The notes beneath the pieces were generated by a model, which had not been told where the DNA came from, ran no database searches, and saw nothing but the letters and a program-made list of their open reading frames with translations. Shown piece by piece: positions 61,746-64,000 of a DNA stretch of 64,000 nucleotides. Made by a program: the position numbers and the translations under genes. The stretch comes from GCA-003244245 sp050699435. Lineage in GTDB: Bacteria; Actinomycetota; Actinomycetes; Mycobacteriales; Pseudonocardiaceae. Position 1 is the first letter of the stretch; each line of letters starts with the position of its first letter. The stretch is taken from the NCBI GenBank assembly GCA_050699435.1, contig JBOHGM010000001.1:62001-126000 (forward strand). Direction: 5' to 3'.

Positions 61746-62216
61746 GTGAGCATGAACGACGGGCCCGGCGTCCCACCGGAGCGGGGCCCGGAGCAGACCT
61801 CGGTCTTCCGGGCCGACTTCCTTGCCGAGCCCGAGAGTGTCGAGGCTCCGGAGCCACCCGTCGCCGGTGTCGATGCGCTGCCTGCGGGTTCCGCGCTCTT
61901 GGTCGTCAAACGCGGCCCCAATGCCGGGTCTCGGTTCCTGCTCGACCAGAGCACCACCAGCGCGGGTCGGCACCCGGAGAGCGACATCTTCCTGGACGAC
62001 GTGACGGTCTCCCGCCGGCACGCCGAGTTCCGCCGCGAGGGTGGCGAGTTCGTGGTGGTGGACGTCGGCAGCCTCAACGGCACCTACGTCAATCGCGAGC
62101 CGGTGGACACCGCGGTGCTGGCCAGCGGTGACGAGGTGCAGATCGGCAAGTTCCGGCTGGTATTTCTGACCGGTCCGCGCGCCGGGGACCGAGGGGCTGA
62201 CCAGGGGTCGCGGTGA
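61746..62216 (+). CDS. garA: FHA-domain regulator GarA/OdhI homologue
   Basis: A 156-aa cytosolic protein nearly collinear with mycobacterial GarA. The N-terminal phospho-switch is EQTSVFRADF, and the FHA domain shows KRGPNAGSRFLLDQ, SAGRHPESDIFLDDVTVSRR and GSLNGTYVNREPVD, all with the invariant Gly-Arg, Ser-Arg-His and Asn-Gly residues. GarA binds and inhibits 2-oxoglutarate dehydrogenase and activates glutamate dehydrogenase/synthase until phosphorylated by PknB (Thr22) or PknG (Thr21). Here the Thr22 equivalent is T18, but the Thr21 position is Gln17. GTG 61746 is supported by AAGGAG; ATG 61752 is two codons in. Its stop overlaps the start of the MerR gene (GTGA). Confidence 0.95.
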   Translation: MSMNDGPGVPPERGPEQTSVFRADFLAEPESVEAPEPPVAGVDALPAGSALLVVKRGPNAGSRFLLDQSTTSAGRHPESDIFLDDVTVSRRHAEFRREGGEFVVVDVGSLNGTYVNREPVDTAVLASGDEVQIGKFRLVFLTGPRAGDRGADQGSR

Positions 62217-62977
62217 CCGTCGCCGCGGGCCGGTCCCCGTACGGTCCCGGAGCGAGCATCGGCTCGGTGCTCGCCCAGCTGCGGGCTGACTTCCCGGACG
62301 TCACCATCTCCAAGATCAGGTTCCTGGAGTCCGAGGGCCTGGTCCAGCCGCAACGCACGGCAGCTGGCTATCGGCAGTTCTCGCCTGCGGACATCGAGCG
62401 ATTGCGGTACGTGCTTGCCGCCCAGCGCGACCACTACCTCCCGCTCAAGGTGATCAAGGAGCACCTGGACGCAATGGACCGCGGCGAGCATGGCGGGCCT
62501 GTTGACGGGGCAGGGCCGCGGCTCCCGCGCCCGCTGGTCGGCGTAGCGAACCGAAGAACCGGTGCGACCGGCCCGGCCACACCGGAGGACTTCGTGGTGG
62601 CCGACACCGTGCGGATGACCCAGGAGGAGCTGCTCTCCGCCGCGGACATCGGTGCGGCGGCGCTGGCCGAGCTTGAGCAGTTCGGCCTGATCCGGCCTGG
62701 TCCGGCGGGCTTCTACGACACCGATGCGGTGCTGGTGGCCCGCACTGCCCGGGCGATGACTGATTTCGGGCTGGAGCCCCGGCACTTGAGAGCGTTCCGG
62801 GCTTCAGCGGATCGCGAGGTGGGTCTGTTGGCCCAGATCGTTACCCCGATCACCCGGCAGCGGGATCCGGATGCCTGGGCCAGGGCCGACGAGGTGGTGC
62901 GGGAGTTGGCGGCGCTGTCGGTGCGACTGCATGCGTTGCTGGTCAAGACCGGGTTGCGGGGCGTCATCGGGAACTGA
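62213..62977 (+). CDS. ftsR: MerR-family regulator FtsR (Rv1828 homologue)
   Basis: A 254-aa MerR-type protein. The winged HTH is SIGSVLAQLRADFPDVTISK, IRFLESEGLVQPQRTAAGYR and FSPADIERLRYVLAAQRDHY. The C-terminal half (EDFVVADTVRMTQEELLSAA onward) is a second MerR-like winged-helix effector domain, as in Rv1828. The homologue in corynebacteria (FtsR) activates ftsZ transcription. The 4-bp overlap with garA shows translational coupling. The position between garA and the bifunctional nuclease gene is conserved in actinobacteria. Confidence 0.93.
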   Translation: MTVAAGRSPYGPGASIGSVLAQLRADFPDVTISKIRFLESEGLVQPQRTAAGYRQFSPADIERLRYVLAAQRDHYLPLKVIKEHLDAMDRGEHGGPVDGAGPRLPRPLVGVANRRTGATGPATPEDFVVADTVRMTQEELLSAADIGAAALAELEQFGLIRPGPAGFYDTDAVLVARTARAMTDFGLEPRHLRAFRASADREVGLLAQIVTPITRQRDPDAWARADEVVRELAALSVRLHALLVKTGLRGVIGN

Positions 62978-63166
62978 GGCACGAGACGAATTGGGGCCAT
63001 GCTGGACTCGGCACCGGGACCATGCCGCGTGTAGCGTCTTCGGTAGCGATGGTGCGACGTGACTGGACCGGCAACCACTCCGCTGCCGGCGCCCGAACCG
63101 CCGCAGAGCACGACGATCCTCGATGCACCCGAAGCACGGGGTGCGGCCGGAGGGAGGCGCTACGCG

Positions 63167-63640
63167 ATGAGCGAGATGCGTGTCGTCGGGGTCCGAGTGG
63201 AGTTGCCGGCGAACCAGCCGATCCTGCTGCTGCGGGAGACCGAGGGGGAGCGCTACCTGCCGATCTGGATCGGTTCCGGTGAGGCGACCGCCATCGCCCT
63301 CGAGCAGCAGGGGGTGCAACCGGCCCGGCCGATGACCCACGACCTGCTCAGGGACGTCATCAGCGCGCTAGGTCGGAAACTGCAGCAGGTCCGGATTACG
63401 GAGTTGCAGGAAGGCACCTTCTTCGCCGAACTCGTCTTCGACGGGAATGTGCGGGTGTCGGCCCGGCCGAGTGACTCCGTCGCCCTGGCGCTGCGGGTCG
63501 GCGTGCCGATCCACGCCGAGGAGTCGGTGCTCTCCGAGGCTGGCTTGATCATTCCGGACGAGCAGGAGAACGAAGTGGAGAAGTTCCGGGAGTTCCTCGA
63601 CTCCGTGTCCCCCGAGGACTTCCGCGGCGCGGACACCTGA
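63167..63640 (+). CDS. Bifunctional nuclease (BFN) domain protein, Rv1829 homologue
   Basis: A 157-aa single-domain DUF151/BFN protein: MSEMRVVGVRVELPANQPIL, GERYLPIWIGSGEATAIAL, RPMTHDLLRDVI and ARPSDSVALALRVGVPIHAE are the conserved blocks. Members have been described with DNase/RNase activity in plants and are widespread but poorly understood in bacteria. ATG 63167 with GGAGGGAGG about 10 nt upstream is preferred over the in-frame upstream GTG at 63059, whose extra 36 residues are not conserved-looking. It follows ftsR by about 190 bp. Confidence 0.92.
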   Translation: MSEMRVVGVRVELPANQPILLLRETEGERYLPIWIGSGEATAIALEQQGVQPARPMTHDLLRDVISALGRKLQQVRITELQEGTFFAELVFDGNVRVSARPSDSVALALRVGVPIHAEESVLSEAGLIIPDEQENEVEKFREFLDSVSPEDFRGADT

Positions 63641-63676
63641 TCGTCCCACTCCTGGCCGAGCCCGGCTGGCACCAAC

Positions 63677-63695
63677 CCTTGAGCTGAAGTCAAGG
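63677..63695. promoter_or_regulatory. MerR-type inverted repeat upstream of second merR gene
   Basis: CCTTGA-GCTGAAG-TCAAGG has perfect 6-bp arms with a 7-nt spacer, 37 bp after the BFN stop and 162 bp before the next merR-family gene. Size and arm spacing resemble MerR operators. Either FtsR or the downstream MerR could be the ligand, autoregulation being the simplest idea. Confidence 0.45.
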
Positions 63696-63856
63696 TCGAG
63701 GCTCTCAGCGCGTCGCGTTGACCGGTTGCTCGGCGGCGGCCTACCGTCGATCCGGACAGCGAATCGTGCGCGTGTGATTCGCCCAGACGGCCGGAGGAGT
63801 CCGTCGCAGGCCGGGTAACCGGCCCGGACCGACCGGCAAGCCGAGGGGAGGCACGG

Positions 63857-64000
63857 GTGGTGGACGGACCGCAGGGCGGAGCGGACACCCCGGCGCACGA
63901 GGTACCGCTCTTCGGGGTCGGCGACATCGGCGAGCAGGGCACCTTGTTCCCGGACTCCGCGCTGGCAGGCCCGCCCGGGGTGACCGATCAACTGCTGGGC
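63857..64000 (+). CDS. MerR-family regulator (Rv1830-like), N-terminal part, cut by window end
   Basis: Only 48 codons are visible: VVDGPQGGADTPAHEVPLFG and VGDIGEQGTLFPDSALAGPP, then GVTDQLLG. The variable N-terminal arm before the HTH, with EQGTLFPDS and then the domain start, together with its place after the BFN gene, matches Rv1830-type MerR regulators. AGGGGAGG 6 nt upstream selects GTG 63857; GTG 63860 is the next codon. The DNA-binding domain lies beyond the window. Confidence 0.75.
   Translation, partial: MVDGPQGGADTPAHEVPLFGVGDIGEQGTLFPDSALAGPPGVTDQLLG

Overview
The window looks like a high-GC actinobacterial chromosome, most likely of the Pseudonocardiales. The evidence is a GarA/FtsR/bifunctional-nuclease block syntenic with mycobacterial Rv1826-Rv1830, a mycothiol-type maleylpyruvate isomerase homologue, a PPOX/F420-class flavoprotein, DUF742 and DUF3516-helicase genes, frequent GTG starts and strong GGAG ribosome sites. 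The genus cannot be fixed from sequence alone. The assembly is draft-like: there is a run of exactly 100 Ns inside an octamer repeat, and several apparent 1-nt indels.

Layout. (1) 1-3150: the 5' part of a leftward family 2B (cNMP-domain) encapsulin shell gene, about 1.2 kb of mostly non-coding DNA, a PPOX-type small flavoprotein, and a weak hypothetical ORF. (2) 3153-46251: a compact rightward NRPS operon made of a stand-alone penicillin-binding-protein-type thioesterase (PBP-type TE), two giant NRPS genes of five modules each, an MFS exporter and an MbtH-like protein, closed by a strong hairpin. (3) 46297-49789: a secreted copper lysyl-oxidase-like enzyme ending in an octamer repeat with an assembly gap, an MT0933-type small protein, a nitroreductase, a thioredoxin-fold protein and an orphan DUF742 protein. 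(4) 49777-55648: DUF3516 helicase, membrane Ser/Thr kinase, SAM methyltransferase, maleylpyruvate isomerase family protein. (5) 55763-60336: two small coupled genes, a frameshifted HTH/TPR-type regulator, and a graspetide (ATP-grasp RiPP) operon of precursor, ATP-grasp ligase and PIMT-like methyltransferase. (6) 60503-64000: CDP-alcohol phosphatidyltransferase, then gcvH-garA-ftsR-BFN-merR.

How the NRPS cluster fits together. Domain reading gives Ct-A-T / C-A-T-E / C-A-T-E / C-A-T-E / C-A-T on NRPS1 and C-A-T-E / C-A-T / C-A-T-E / C-A-T / C-A-T-E on NRPS2. The predicted chirality is L1-D2-D3-D4-L5-D6-L7-D8-L9-D10. Every C domain after an E domain has the DCL signature and every other one the LCL signature, so the reading is self-consistent. 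NRPS2 ends in T-E with no thioesterase. The missing release step is supplied by the PBP-type TE encoded just upstream, a family (SurE, DsaJ, MppK) that joins a C-terminal D residue to an N-terminal L residue, which is exactly the termini predicted. All five A domains of NRPS2 carry one acidic-pocket code (DTEDMG-F/Y-V/I-DK), predicting five consecutive cationic residues of alternating configuration, while positions 1-5 look largely hydrophobic (two Val-type codes, two DALLIG codes). The product is therefore predicted to be a head-to-tail cyclic decapeptide, half hydrophobic and half polycationic. I do not recognise it as a known compound. A copper lysyl oxidase next to such a cluster is a notable and possibly functional coincidence.

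The second system, the graspetide operon, has the gene set of the aspartimide-containing graspetides (fuscimiditide/amycolimiditide type).
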